DNA of 64,000 bases from Bryobacteraceae bacterium (GTDB lineage: Bacteria > Acidobacteriota > Terriglobia > Bryobacterales > Bryobacteraceae): assembly GCA_019748195.1 (NCBI GenBank), contig JAIEPW010000096.1, positions 1-64,000 on the forward strand, in the 5' to 3' direction. The position numbers and the translations under genes are program-made. Below the pieces are notes generated by a model. That model saw nothing but the letters and a program-made list of their open reading frames with translations. It made no database searches and was not told the origin of the DNA. Positions 10,963 through 20,041 of the stretch are shown here, one piece after another (the stretch's first letter is position 1; every line of letters starts with the position of its first letter).

Positions 10963-11754
10963 TTAATCCACGAGCGAGATCTCGTCGCCGCGCCGGATGG
11001 TCCCCTCCGCGAGAACGACGCCGTAGATGCCGGCCTTGCCCTCATGGGCGCGGGCCAGGCGGCTCATGACTTCCGGGCTTGCTTGCGCGGTATCGGGATC
11101 GAGGGTGATCATCTTGCAACGCGCATCACGGTTCACGACGGCGATGAGCGCCTTCGGGCCGATGCGCAGCGTCCGGCCCACGAATTCGTCTTCGGCGAAG
11201 CCGCCGCCGGATTCCAATTCGGCGTAAATGCTCGCCCGGAATCGCCGTTTGTCCAGGTTGATTCCTACCTCTTCGCTCAACTGGCGCACCGTCTGGATCG
11301 AGAAAATGGAGATGGGGCGGCAATCGGTCATGGAGCGATGGGAGCGAAGCAGGGTTAGCTCATGGCGGTCGCCAAGGCCATCGCGAAGAAGGTGAATCAG
11401 CCGCGGATCGTCGATGGCGAGCCGTTCACCCGACGGCGTGTGGACGTCCACCATCAGATCGGCCGGGTCTCCGTAGACCGGGGTCAGGCCGGAGCCGAGC
11501 GCCTCCGCGTCGGCCAGATTGTCGGGCCGCAGGGAACGCTCGGGATGCCGGTAGTGTGGGCGGTACAAGAGCATCTGCTGCTGCTCCCGCCCGGTGAGCC
11601 ACGGAAATCCCTTGGGGGCGGCGGAACTCCGGAAGGCGTAGAGGCGGTCGCCATAGATGCCGGCGAATCCGGCGAAGGCTTCCTGCAACTCCTCCCCGCG
11701 CATGCTTTTGACGGGATAGCGCCAGAGGCTTTCCACTCGGGCCACTGTTTTCAT
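10963..11754 (-). CDS. MOSC domain protein (YcbX-like N-terminal barrel plus MOSC)
   Basis: A predicted cytosolic MOSC-domain protein. Family members bind or transfer molybdenum-cofactor sulfur or act in Moco-dependent reductase systems. The N-terminus VESLWRYPVKSMRGEEL is the typical MOSC_N opening, and the C-terminal half holds the MOSC barrel, including NRDARCKMITLDPDT with the conserved Cys used by sulfur-carrying members. It ends with a short ISLVD strand. I chose ATG at 11754 because the homologous MKTVARVESL opening begins there; ATG at 11766 is four codons upstream. Length (263 aa) is normal for the family. It stands alone and no Moco enzyme is visible nearby, so its partner is unknown. 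Confidence 0.85.
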   Translation of the reverse strand: MKTVARVESLWRYPVKSMRGEELQEAFAGFAGIYGDRLYAFRSSAAPKGFPWLTGREQQQMLLYRPHYRHPERSLRPDNLADAEALGSGLTPVYGDPADLMVDVHTPSGERLAIDDPRLIHLLRDGLGDRHELTLLRSHRSMTDCRPISIFSIQTVRQLSEEVGINLDKRRFRASIYAELESGGGFAEDEFVGRTLRIGPKALIAVVNRDARCKMITLDPDTAQASPEVMSRLARAHEGKAGIYGVVLAEGTIRRGDEISLVD

Positions 11755-11896
11755 GGTGATGAGCACATTGTAGCTGGACGCCGCGGCATGATCGACCGCG
11801 AGGAAACACTTCGAGAAGGCTGGGCGAATGGACGGAAGTGAACGTATTCACCGAGGCCGTTTGGTGACGGGTGACGGATCGATCATCCGCGCCGGC

Positions 11897-11913
11897 GCCA
11901 GGCACTGCCTGGC
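11897..11913. promoter_or_regulatory. Perfect 8-bp inverted repeat in intergenic space
   Basis: GCCAGGCA-C-TGCCTGGC sits between the MOSC gene (start 11754) and the end of the metallopeptidase gene (11989). The one-base centre makes it look more like a protein-binding palindrome than a terminator hairpin, and no T-run follows. Its role is unknown. Confidence 0.35.
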
Positions 11914-11988
11914 ACGTTCAGACAGTGGCGCGTTCGCAGATCTTGAGAACCGGCCGGGAGGCCGAGCGCACGGCCGAACGAACCCGCC

Positions 11989-13887
11989 CTACCGCAGGGC
12001 CAGCCACAAGGTTTGCGGCACAGCCTGTCCCGCCACGGTCATGGTGAGCTGCACATCTCCACTAATTCCAGGTGGGACCACGATATTGAACTGATACAGG
12101 CCCACATACCCCGGAACGGAACCAGCGAATCGAACGCTGGCAACTACCCCGCCCACGCGAACTACGATATCAGGCAACGCACCGGACTGTGCAACAACCC
12201 GCCCAGCAGGTGTCGGGGGCGAGGTCGGCCCAAAGCCGACACCGTACAGCACGAGATTGTCCTCTGGAGCCGCTCTACGGAAGGAAGCTCCGGGGACCAG
12301 TCCCGGCGGACCTACGAAGGTTTGGTCCGGAAAAAGCGCGGCCACATACTGCCGCCCCGCGCTTGCAAAACTCGGGGGAGCGAGCAACCCAGGGGCGCGA
12401 GAACGAACCGTCACATCGAACGCGCCGGTCACCGCGCCGCCGTTGGTCACTATGACGGGAGCCGTCCCCAGCGCCACCTCATCCGGGATCTGAACATTGA
12501 TTTGGCTCGGGCTGACATAGCCAACGTACGCAGGAAAACCGCCCACCGTTACGCGAATTCCATCCAGCGAAATGGGCGCCCGCGGACCATCGAAATCCGG
12601 GCCGTCCCACGCCCTGGAAACAGATCCGAAATTGCGGCCAAAAACCTCGATCCATCCGCCTGGCGTAACGGTTTGGGAGGCGCCGAACGCGCCGGCTGCG
12701 ATGACCGAGGTAATCGCCGGGAAGAATCGGATGGGCAGGGGGTTGGTTACTCGAAGATTCATTGGGCCGCCGGCTTGTTGGCCCAGAATCTCGAACGATA
12801 CTCCCGTCGCCGGATCGCGGAACGTTCCTGGCTTGCCTCCCTCCAAATGGAATGTGGCATTGTAGGGCGGACCGCACTGCGAGATTCTTGCCGCGTCGGA
12901 ACCACCGGCCACCGCCCGCTGAACGACCAGCGGACCACTGCCGGAAGCGACTGAGGAATCGACGGAGTAAACCAGAAGCCCTTCGTCACAAAGTCCGGCA
13001 TCTTGCCCCGTCCTGCGGCGGACTTCGGCAACCAGCGCCCTGGTGGGACTGGTCTGGACGGCTACGCCGCGAACGCCGGCACTGGATTCCAGCGGCGCCA
13101 GCTCCACCGTCATGGAGGGCGCGGTCGCACACAAGAACTGCGTGGCGTCCAGCCAGCCCAGCTTGCGCTTCTGCCATGCCGTGAAATGAGCTCCGGCCGT
13201 GATCAGGCCCATGTTGTCCCACGCGCCCGCGGGCGCATGCACATCGGAACCGGTGAACAGGTAGAGATCGGGAAGCCCCATCAGGTGACCCGTTTCGTGC
13301 GGGATCACGTGCCACCGGTACGTAGGAATCGCCAAACGTGTATCGGCGCCCAGGGTTATCACGTGTCGAAGCTCGACCCCGTCCACGCGGATACCCTGGC
13401 CCGGATTGGGAACCCAGGTAGGAGAAAAGGGAACCGCGGCGTCTTTCGAGGCGAGGATGTACACCCCATCGAACTGCGCGAAGTCAACCGCGGCATCGGC
13501 GGCGGTCGCGGCGTCCGAGATGTACTGCTTGTGCAAATCAAACGTCAATCCTCGCGCGAAATTGTAGTTTGTGGACGCACGAGGCATCCGGAACCAGCGA
13601 TACACCGGGGTTACGCTGAGTCTCATTCGCCTATAGGAGACTTGGTCGAACCAAGATTGCGAGAACGGCACGAGAGCCCGGTACAAGAGCTCCGCATCCT
13701 CATTCGCTGGTGCGTCCGGAAAATCGACGAAAAGGAATGCCATTCGGACCTCGCCCGTAGATTTCAAGCGTGCCGAATCGGTCTCGCCGAGATGAAGGTT
13801 GGCGCCGGGTCGAAGGACGCATTGCCCCCAGACCGGGATGGAGAGCATGATTACAATCAGCCAAACCAAGCGAATGAGCCGCGCCAC
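11989..13887 (-). CDS. Secreted M6-like zinc metallopeptidase with Solibacter C-terminal domain
   Basis: 632 residues. A signal peptide (residues 1-21, ending SIPVWG) precedes a peptidase region with FVDFPDAPANED and the zinc motif HETGHLMGLPDLYLF (HExxH plus downstream Asp/His-rich loop), as in immune-inhibitor-A (M6)-type enzymes. The last 230 or so residues are an IPT/TIG-like segment with the pattern of TIGR03437: WIEVFGRNFG, VTVGGFPAYVGYVSPSQINVQIP, GVGFGPTSPP, GLYQFNIVVPPGI. Such domains occur in great number in exported Solibacter proteins and are thought to be extracellular beta modules. It is likely an extracellular protease for protein scavenging; substrate unknown. It is transcribed divergently from the gene at 14113. 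Confidence 0.85.
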   Translation of the reverse strand: MARLIRLVWLIVIMLSIPVWGQCVLRPGANLHLGETDSARLKSTGEVRMAFLFVDFPDAPANEDAELLYRALVPFSQSWFDQVSYRRMRLSVTPVYRWFRMPRASTNYNFARGLTFDLHKQYISDAATAADAAVDFAQFDGVYILASKDAAVPFSPTWVPNPGQGIRVDGVELRHVITLGADTRLAIPTYRWHVIPHETGHLMGLPDLYLFTGSDVHAPAGAWDNMGLITAGAHFTAWQKRKLGWLDATQFLCATAPSMTVELAPLESSAGVRGVAVQTSPTRALVAEVRRRTGQDAGLCDEGLLVYSVDSSVASGSGPLVVQRAVAGGSDAARISQCGPPYNATFHLEGGKPGTFRDPATGVSFEILGQQAGGPMNLRVTNPLPIRFFPAITSVIAAGAFGASQTVTPGGWIEVFGRNFGSVSRAWDGPDFDGPRAPISLDGIRVTVGGFPAYVGYVSPSQINVQIPDEVALGTAPVIVTNGGAVTGAFDVTVRSRAPGLLAPPSFASAGRQYVAALFPDQTFVGPPGLVPGASFRRAAPEDNLVLYGVGFGPTSPPTPAGRVVAQSGALPDIVVRVGGVVASVRFAGSVPGYVGLYQFNIVVPPGISGDVQLTMTVAGQAVPQTLWLALR

Positions 13888-14112
13888 CCTGGGGATTCTA
13901 GCAAACGCTTTTGTGGGGACGCGACTTTAAGTATCCGGTCAGCAGGGCGCGCCCAAGTGTGGATCCAGAAGAATGAAATCACTCTTCAAAGCAGAGGGAC
14001 CGAAGGCTGAAGACCGGGGCAATTTCTGCCTCCCCTCCCCCCGGCGAACCCCCACCCAAACTCAGGTGTTCCCCTGATCGGAACCGCCTCCCTTTGCCCG
14101 TAGGATCAGATC

Positions 14113-15108
14113 ATGGGTATCCTCCGCCTGGCCGTCGTGTCACTTGCCGCCTGGACCGCGGCCGCGCAAACGCAGCCACCGGCGTGGGGTTACCTGCCGC
14201 CGGACGCCAAGGCGCTGGTCGGCTTCCACCTGAAAGGCTTCGAACAAGCGATCGGTACGCTGGCGAAGTCCATGGGGGCCACCAAGAAGACAGTCACCAG
14301 CAGCCCGGGCGCGGAACAGTGGGCGTCGATGGTTAACGAACTGGTCATGGTGGGCCCGGAGGAATACGGGATCGCCATTGGCAAGTTCGACCTGCTTACG
14401 CTGCGCGCCGCGTCGGCGAAAAGCGGAGCCACCGAGGAACGGTACCGCAACGCGGTGCTGCTGCTCGATAAGTCCAAGCCGTCGAACTCCGTGGCGTGGA
14501 TTTCGGACGAAATCCTGCTGTTGGGCACGCGCGAGCGCTTGAAGCAACTGATTGACCGCGGACCTTCGCAGCAACCCAATCCGCTATGGCAGCGGTCGCG
14601 GCCGCTGGCGTCCAAGTACGAGATATGGGTGATCGCGAGCGACCTGCGGGCCGCCGCCGGAGTCCTGCCGGGCGGGAGCCCCTTCGACCTGAAGACGCTC
14701 GCGAACGGCGTCCGGGAAATGGAGGCAGGCCTGAGCTTCGCGGCCGGCTTCGGCATTCATGCGGTGCTGATCGCCGAATCGGAAGCCGCGGCGGAGAAGC
14801 TCGAAGGCCAACTGCGCGCGGAACTAATGAAGCAATCCGGAAAGACGCCCCCGCCGCCGGAGTTCGCCGACGCCATGAAACTGTCGCGCGCCGGCGACCG
14901 TCTTACCGTCGACTTCCACTTCGACCTCGCCGCGCTGTTCACCCAAATGGGCGCGGCACTGGCCGAAGGGCTGAAGCAGGGCTTTGAGCAGGCAGGCCGC
15001 GAACTGGAGCCGCCGCGCGAAGTCCGGCCGTCCAAACCCGGCGTGATCCGCATCCACGGGCTGGACGACGGCGTGAAGGAGATTAAGGTAGAACCAAAGA
15101 AGCCATGA
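14113..15108 (+). CDS. Exported protein of unknown function, paralog A
   Basis: 331 residues with an N-terminal signal peptide (LAVVSLAAWTAAAQ). The mature part opens PPAWGYLPPDAKALVGFHLK, and the C-terminus reads IRIHGLDDGVKEIKVE. The next gene has the same opening and the same end, so the two are diverged tandem paralogs. The middle is mixed alpha/beta with no catalytic motif that I recognise. Its stop overlaps the next ATG (ATGA at 15105), so the two are co-translated. Probably periplasmic; I cannot assign a function. Confidence 0.75.
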   Translation: MGILRLAVVSLAAWTAAAQTQPPAWGYLPPDAKALVGFHLKGFEQAIGTLAKSMGATKKTVTSSPGAEQWASMVNELVMVGPEEYGIAIGKFDLLTLRAASAKSGATEERYRNAVLLLDKSKPSNSVAWISDEILLLGTRERLKQLIDRGPSQQPNPLWQRSRPLASKYEIWVIASDLRAAAGVLPGGSPFDLKTLANGVREMEAGLSFAAGFGIHAVLIAESEAAAEKLEGQLRAELMKQSGKTPPPPEFADAMKLSRAGDRLTVDFHFDLAALFTQMGAALAEGLKQGFEQAGRELEPPREVRPSKPGVIRIHGLDDGVKEIKVEPKKP

Positions 15109-16049
15109 AGACTCTGGCCACTTTGCTCGGCCTGGCTACCGCGATCGCGGCCTCCGCCCAGTCTTATCCCAAGGCCTGGAGCTACGCCGCGCCCGAAACG
15201 CGCGCCGTCGCGGGCCTGAACTATCCGGCGGTGGTTTCATCCCCGTTGGGAGCGGCCATCCTGGACGAACTCGACTTCCTGGACCGCGATTTCCTGAACG
15301 GCGCGCAGCAGATTCTGATCAGCTCCCGCGACTACCTGACCATGGCCACGGGCCAGTTTCCGGAGGCCTCCGTACGGCGGTTGGGCGCGCTGAAGAAGCT
15401 GCGCCCGGTCTCATATCGCAATGTCGAGGTGCTGAAATCGCCGGAGGCGGCGGGCGCCAGCGTCGCGCTGATTTCGGAACAGATCCTGCTGATCGGCACG
15501 TGGGCGGCGGTGCAGGCGGCGATTGACCGCTCCGTATCCATTCGCGGACGCGAGCCAATCGAGCTTTTGGGCCGCGCGGCGCAACTGGCCGAAGGCAGCG
15601 ATTTCTGGATCATCGCGGAACGGTTCCCGGACGAGCTGGCGGCGGCGTTCGTGCCGCTGGCCGACGGCGCCAAACCGATCACGGCGCTGGAAGCCGCGGT
15701 GGTTCTCACCAACGGTTTGGCGCTGGAGGCGGCGCTGACGGCCAAGGACGAGCCTTCGGCCAAGCAGTTGCTCGCGAACCTCGAGGAGATCCGGCCGGCC
15801 CTGCCAGCCGTCGCGCAATCGCTTAGCTGGAGACTGGACGGTGGCGCCGTGCGGGTCTCGCTCTCCATCAACGCGCGGCAGCTTGCCTCCGGCCTTCGCG
15901 GCGCAACAGATGTCGCGCGGGCGGCGCCGGCGGCCGAGCACGCCGCGAAGTCCGAGCCCGGCGAGCCGGCGAAACCGGAAAAACGAGTCATCCGCATTTT
16001 CGGCCTCGACGAAGGCACCCGCGAAATCGAACTCCCACGCAAGCCCTGA
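15105..16049 (+). CDS. Exported protein of unknown function, paralog B
   Basis: 314 residues: a signal peptide (LLGLATAIAASAQS), a mature start PKAWSYAAPETRAVAGLNYP that parallels the gene just upstream, and a closing motif IRIFGLDEGTREIELP close to the IRIHGLDDGVKEIKVE of its neighbour. It overlaps the upstream gene by four bases. The matching ends and tandem position indicate duplication followed by strong divergence. No enzyme motif is evident. Both copies also share a central stretch of the form WISDEILLLGTRERLKQLIDR / LISEQILLIGTWAAVQAAIDR, which marks the conserved core of this family. Confidence 0.75.
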   Translation: MKTLATLLGLATAIAASAQSYPKAWSYAAPETRAVAGLNYPAVVSSPLGAAILDELDFLDRDFLNGAQQILISSRDYLTMATGQFPEASVRRLGALKKLRPVSYRNVEVLKSPEAAGASVALISEQILLIGTWAAVQAAIDRSVSIRGREPIELLGRAAQLAEGSDFWIIAERFPDELAAAFVPLADGAKPITALEAAVVLTNGLALEAALTAKDEPSAKQLLANLEEIRPALPAVAQSLSWRLDGGAVRVSLSINARQLASGLRGATDVARAAPAAEHAAKSEPGEPAKPEKRVIRIFGLDEGTREIELPRKP

Positions 16050-16078
16050 AATCGGCGGATGAGCGATAATTGTGTCTT

Positions 16079-16537
16079 ATGCGCTCCCCAGTCTCGTTCT
16101 GTCTCACGATGTGTCTCGCCGCCGCCTCTTTCGCGGCGGAGCTCAAGCTCGGCAAGCCCCTGGAGCTTGCGTCTCCGATGACCATCGAAAAGGTCCTGGC
16201 CGAGCCCGACGCCCTGGTGGGCAAGCAGATTCAGGTGAAGGGCAAGATCACGGAAGTGTGCCAGATGATGGGCTGCTGGATGGCCCTGCGGGGCGAATCC
16301 GGACAGGTGCTCCGGGTGAAGGTGAACGACGGCGAGATCGTGTTCCCGAAGGATTCCGCCGGCAAGACCGCGATCGCCGAAGGGAAGCTGACCAAGCGCG
16401 AGCTGACGCGGGATCAAGCCGCCGCCGAAGCCAAGCATGAAGCCGAGGAACAGGGCCGCAAGTTCGATCCGGCCTCGGTGAAGGCGGGCAAGACGGTGTA
16501 TCAGATCCAGGGCTCGGGCGCGGTGATCCTCAACTAG
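16079..16537 (+). CDS. DUF4920-like exported protein
   Basis: About 152 residues, exported by an N-terminal signal peptide (CLAAASFAAE). The core GKQIQVKGKITEVCQMMGCW with a following LRVKVNDGEIVFPKD is the pattern of DUF4920 proteins, a small OB-like beta fold with a conserved CxxxGCW motif that could bind a metal or redox partner. I placed the start at ATG 16079; a TTG at 16070 in the same frame would add three residues. It is followed after 6 bp by the phosphatase gene and probably sits in its operon. Molecular role not established. Confidence 0.75.
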   Translation: MRSPVSFCLTMCLAAASFAAELKLGKPLELASPMTIEKVLAEPDALVGKQIQVKGKITEVCQMMGCWMALRGESGQVLRVKVNDGEIVFPKDSAGKTAIAEGKLTKRELTRDQAAAEAKHEAEEQGRKFDPASVKAGKTVYQIQGSGAVILN

Positions 16538-16543
16538 GCCGCC

Positions 16544-18121
16544 ATGACCCGACGCACTCTCGCTCTTCTGCTCGTATTGCGCGCTGGCCTGGCGGCGCAG
16601 CCCGCGCGGCCCAAACCCGCCCCCGGGGCGGCGGCGGCGAAGCCGAAGCTGATCGTAGCCATCACGGTGGACCAGTTCCGGCAGGACTACTTGACCCGCT
16701 TTCGCGCCGATTACACCGGGGGTCTGGCTCGCCTGCTGAATCAAGGGGCGGTGTTCACCAACGCCAACTACGCGCATGCGCCCACGGTCACCGCTATCGG
16801 CCATTCGGTGTTCCTCAGCGGCGCGCCGCCGTCGGTCAGCGGCATCGTGGGCAACGACTGGTATGAGCGTGAGTCCGGCAAGCGCGTGCAGAGCATCACC
16901 GACGAAGGCTCACGAATCCTGGGCGGCGAGGGCACGGGCGCATCGCCCCGGCGGATGCTGGTGTCCACCGTGGGTGACGAGCTGAAGATGTCCGGAATGC
17001 AGTCGAAGGTGATCGGCGTATCGCTGAAGGACCGGAGCGCGATCCTGCCCGCCGGAAGGATGGCCAACGCGGCCTACTGGTTCGACGAGAAGTCGGGGAA
17101 CTTCGTCTCCAGCAACTATTACTTCGCGGAGCTGCCGCCGTGGGTGCAGGCCGTCAACAAGGCACGTCCCGCCGACAAATACGTGGGCGCCGAATGGAAG
17201 TCGATCACCAAGCCGGAGGCGATGTTCCTGAAGCTGCCCGCCGCGCCGGACGCCAAGTTCTACTCGCAGATCGAGGGCTCGCCTTTCGGCAACGACCTGG
17301 TATCCGAGTTCGCGCGGAAGGCCATTGTCGAGGAGAAGCTGGGCAAGGGCCCGGGTACGGATATCCTGGCGATCAGCTTCTCATCGAATGATTACGTGGG
17401 CCATCGCGTGGGACCGGATGCCCCCGAAGTGCGCGACATCTCGATCCGGACGGACCGGGTACTGGGCGAATTGTTGGATTTCATCGACAAGCAGGTGGGC
17501 CTGGCGAACACCCTGGTGGTGCTGACGGCCGATCACGGCGTGGCGCCGCTGCCCGAAACGCAGAGCCAGCGCAACATGCCGGGGGGACGGATCGATGCGA
17601 GGGTGCCGCGCACCGCGGTGGAACTCGCGCTCGAAAGCCGCTTCGGCCTCGACAAGTCGGTGATCCTGGACGCGTCCGCGCATCATTTCTATTTGAATCA
17701 CGACATGATTCTGTCCCGGAAACTGTCCCTGGCCGACGTGGAGGAAGGGATCGCGCGGGCGCTGCAAACGTTCCCGAACGTTAACCGCGTTTACACTCGC
17801 AATCAAATACTGCGCAATCAGATTCCGTCGGACGCCATCTCGCGGCGCATCCAGAACGGATTTCACGCGCGGCGGTCGCCGGATGTCGTGGTGGTTTTCG
17901 ATCCTTATTGGATTACCGGGACGGGGGGCACTACGCATGGATCGCCTCATAACTACGACACCCACGTGCCGGTGTTGTTCCTGTCGCCGCTGGTGAAGGC
18001 GGGAACCTATGACCGCGGGATCAGCGTCATGGATATTGCGCCCACGCTGGCCGTAATCCTGGGCGTGGAAATTCCCAGCGGATCGGCGGGACGGGTGCTG
18101 GACGAGATCGTCAAAAGATAG
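16544..18121 (+). CDS. PafA-like alkaline phosphatase / type I phosphodiesterase
   Basis: 525 residues in the alkaline phosphatase superfamily (type I phosphodiesterase/nucleotide pyrophosphatase branch). It has a signal peptide (LALLLVLRAGLAAQP), the first metal site in VAITVDQFRQDYL, a catalytic Thr region HAPTVTAIGHS (about residues 78-88) and the second metal cluster LTADHGVAPLP. A late STHGSPHNYDTHVPV-type segment (seen as GTTHGSPHNYDTHVPV) supplies the last His ligand. This matches the PafA phosphate-irrepressible periplasmic phosphomonoesterases. It probably releases phosphate from organic phosphoesters in the periplasm. Full length, no damage seen. Confidence 0.88.
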   Translation: MTRRTLALLLVLRAGLAAQPARPKPAPGAAAAKPKLIVAITVDQFRQDYLTRFRADYTGGLARLLNQGAVFTNANYAHAPTVTAIGHSVFLSGAPPSVSGIVGNDWYERESGKRVQSITDEGSRILGGEGTGASPRRMLVSTVGDELKMSGMQSKVIGVSLKDRSAILPAGRMANAAYWFDEKSGNFVSSNYYFAELPPWVQAVNKARPADKYVGAEWKSITKPEAMFLKLPAAPDAKFYSQIEGSPFGNDLVSEFARKAIVEEKLGKGPGTDILAISFSSNDYVGHRVGPDAPEVRDISIRTDRVLGELLDFIDKQVGLANTLVVLTADHGVAPLPETQSQRNMPGGRIDARVPRTAVELALESRFGLDKSVILDASAHHFYLNHDMILSRKLSLADVEEGIARALQTFPNVNRVYTRNQILRNQIPSDAISRRIQNGFHARRSPDVVVVFDPYWITGTGGTTHGSPHNYDTHVPVLFLSPLVKAGTYDRGISVMDIAPTLAVILGVEIPSGSAGRVLDEIVKR

Positions 18122-18170
18122 GTTGTGTTACGCTGGACGTTGAATTCACCCGAGGAGTAATCCACCTAAG

Positions 18171-18695
18171 ATGTTGACCAGTTTAGCGATGCGCACGGCA
18201 TTGGCGTGCGCCCTGGCGGTTGTTTCCGGAGTTCCGGCACTGGCGCAGGCGAAAGTGGCGGTGATCAACGGGCAGAAAGCCCTGCTGGACACGGCCGAGA
18301 TGAAGAAGGCGCAAGCCGACCTGGAAGCCAGGTTCCGGCCGCGGGCGCAGGCGCTCGAAAAGGTGCAGCGCGAGTTGCAGGACATCCAGACGCAACTGGA
18401 GAACTCCCAGGGCAAGCTTAGCCCGGACGGGGAAGCCGAACTCCGCGGCCGCGGCCAGCGCCGGCAGCGCGAGGCCCAGCGCCTGAGCGAGGACCTGCAG
18501 GGCGACGTGGAGCGTGAGCGCAACGAAATCATCGGCCGGGCAGCACAGCGCATGAATGATATCGTCAAGCGGCTTTCCGAGACCAAGGGACTGGACCTGG
18601 TAGTGGACGTGACCACCACCATCTACTTCAAGCCCGCGCTCGATATCACGGCGGAAGCCACCGCGGAGTACGACAAAGCGCATCCCTTAAAGTAG
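18171..18695 (+). CDS. OmpH/Skp-family periplasmic chaperone
   Basis: 174 residues: a signal peptide (ALAVVSGVPALAQA), then the short beta element KVAVINGQKALLDTAE and a long charged helix region rich in Glu, Gln and Arg (about 45-140) that should form the two-helix coiled coil of Skp/OmpH proteins, closing with a strand segment LDLVVDVTTTIYFKPALDIT. Skp holds unfolded outer-membrane proteins on their way to the BAM complex. It lies 49 bp after the phosphatase gene and 7 bp before a small membrane-protein gene. Length and architecture are typical for the family. Confidence 0.85.
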   Translation: MLTSLAMRTALACALAVVSGVPALAQAKVAVINGQKALLDTAEMKKAQADLEARFRPRAQALEKVQRELQDIQTQLENSQGKLSPDGEAELRGRGQRRQREAQRLSEDLQGDVERERNEIIGRAAQRMNDIVKRLSETKGLDLVVDVTTTIYFKPALDITAEATAEYDKAHPLK

Positions 18696-18702
18696 AGGCG
18701 GC

Positions 18703-19197
18703 ATGCCGTCGTATCTGGATCATTACGGCGCGGACGAAGGCCGCCGGGCTGCCCGGCGGCGGACCTTGATCCGAATCATCGCGGCGGCTGTGATTGTTGC
18801 CCTGATCGGCATCGCGCTGTACTTCCAGTTCCGCAATTACCGCCAGGAGGCGCTGGTCTCGCAGTTCATCGACCTGCTCCGCGCCAAGGAATACCAGAAG
18901 GCCTACGAGCTGTGGGGCTGCACCCAGCAGAACCCCTGCCCGGGGTATAAACCGGAGAAATTTCTGGAGGACTTCGGCCCGTCCAGTGCCTACGCCGACG
19001 CAGCCAGCGCGCGGATCGACCTGGTGGAAACATGCGGGAACGGGGTGCTGATCAGCATCCGGTTCTCCAAGGGCGACCCCCTGGCACTTTGGGTAGAGGG
19101 CGCATCGCAGACCATCGGATTCGCGCCGTGGCCAGAGTGTCCGGGCCGCAAGTGGCGATTTCGTCAATTCTTCGATCGCCTCTTCGGGCGAGCCTAG
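18703..19197 (+). CDS. Single-pass membrane protein of unknown function
   Basis: 164 residues. A short charged N-terminus with an Arg cluster (RRAARRRTLIR) precedes one membrane helix (about 28-46, IAAAVIVALIGIALYFQF), and a soluble domain follows that probably faces the periplasm. This domain contains KEYQKAYELWGCTQQNPCPGYKPEKF, whose form recalls small DUF4878/NTF2-like periplasmic domains, but I cannot assign it. Its end overlaps the convergent TPR gene by four bases. Confidence 0.65.
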   Translation: MPSYLDHYGADEGRRAARRRTLIRIIAAAVIVALIGIALYFQFRNYRQEALVSQFIDLLRAKEYQKAYELWGCTQQNPCPGYKPEKFLEDFGPSSAYADAASARIDLVETCGNGVLISIRFSKGDPLALWVEGASQTIGFAPWPECPGRKWRFRQFFDRLFGRA

Positions 19198-19868
19198 TTC
19201 CGAGCCGCGTGCGCAAAGCGCGGCGCGAACCAGAGGGATTGGCCGACGCCCCGCTGCCGGAGCGCGGCGATGGCCTCCAGTTCCAGCAGCGCAGCCTCGT
19301 GATCGGGTTCCAGCTCGAGTGAGTGGAACAAGGTCCGCTCCGCCTCGGTCAACTGCCCGAATTCCACCAGCACGAACGCTTTTTCGCGTAGGATCCAGGC
19401 GCGTTGTTGCGGCGGGGCCCAGGGGCGGATCCCTTCGGCCTTTTCAAAGCAATTCATCGCTTCGTGCAAGCGGCCCTCTTCAATCAGCCACGCCCCTTTG
19501 CGAGCCCACAGGAGCGGGTGATCGGGCTCCAGATCGAGAGCGCACTCCAGGAAGTGGAGCGCGGCCTTCTCATCCCCGCGGCGGTCGGCGAGGTTGGCCA
19601 AGCAGAAGTAGGCGAAGCTGAACGAGTCCGGCAGGCGGCGCGCCGCCACGCCCGGGTGATGCTTCATCCAGCAGCCCAGTTCGTCCTCGTCCCAGAGGGA
19701 TAACGCATACACGCCGTTTTCGTCCCGATCCACGGCCTTCCAGCGGGGCGGAATGCGGCCCACAAGCTCCAACAGGACCTTCTCGGCGGAACGCTGATCC
19801 CCTTCCGCCAGCGCGTTCTGAACCTTATGGGACCAATTCCCTTCGCCCACGGGCCACCTCCTTCGCAT
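19194..19868 (-). CDS. Tetratricopeptide-repeat protein
   Basis: About 224 residues. TPR-like helical pairs appear from about residue 85: FAYFCLANLADRRGDEKAAL with LDLEPDHPLLWARKGAWLIE, then AMNCFEKAEGIRP and LVEFGQLTEAERTL with LELEPDHEAALLELEAI. The N-terminal 80 residues are soluble and rich in Trp and acidic residues. There is no signal peptide, so it is likely a cytosolic scaffold. ATG at 19868 was preferred over an in-frame TTG at 19892, which would add a Pro-rich leader. Function unknown. Confidence 0.7.
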   Translation of the reverse strand: MRRRWPVGEGNWSHKVQNALAEGDQRSAEKVLLELVGRIPPRWKAVDRDENGVYALSLWDEDELGCWMKHHPGVAARRLPDSFSFAYFCLANLADRRGDEKAALHFLECALDLEPDHPLLWARKGAWLIEEGRLHEAMNCFEKAEGIRPWAPPQQRAWILREKAFVLVEFGQLTEAERTLFHSLELEPDHEAALLELEAIAALRQRGVGQSLWFAPRFAHAARN

Positions 19869-20041
19869 TACTAGTGGCGGGGGCGGAAGCAAATTCTCCC
19901 TCAGATTTTGAGCTACCGCTACCCCAAAGGCCTACGGAATCAGCGGGTTTTGGGCGACACCGGCGCGGCGCGAGGTGAGCCGGCCGGGAAGCCGCTTCCA
20001 GCGCGGCTGGCGAAAAGCATAAGATAGAGCCTTCCGGACCC

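Noticed and set aside
15332-16804. Minus-strand open frame of 490 codons
   Set aside because: Crosses three plus-strand genes with clear signal peptides and family matches.
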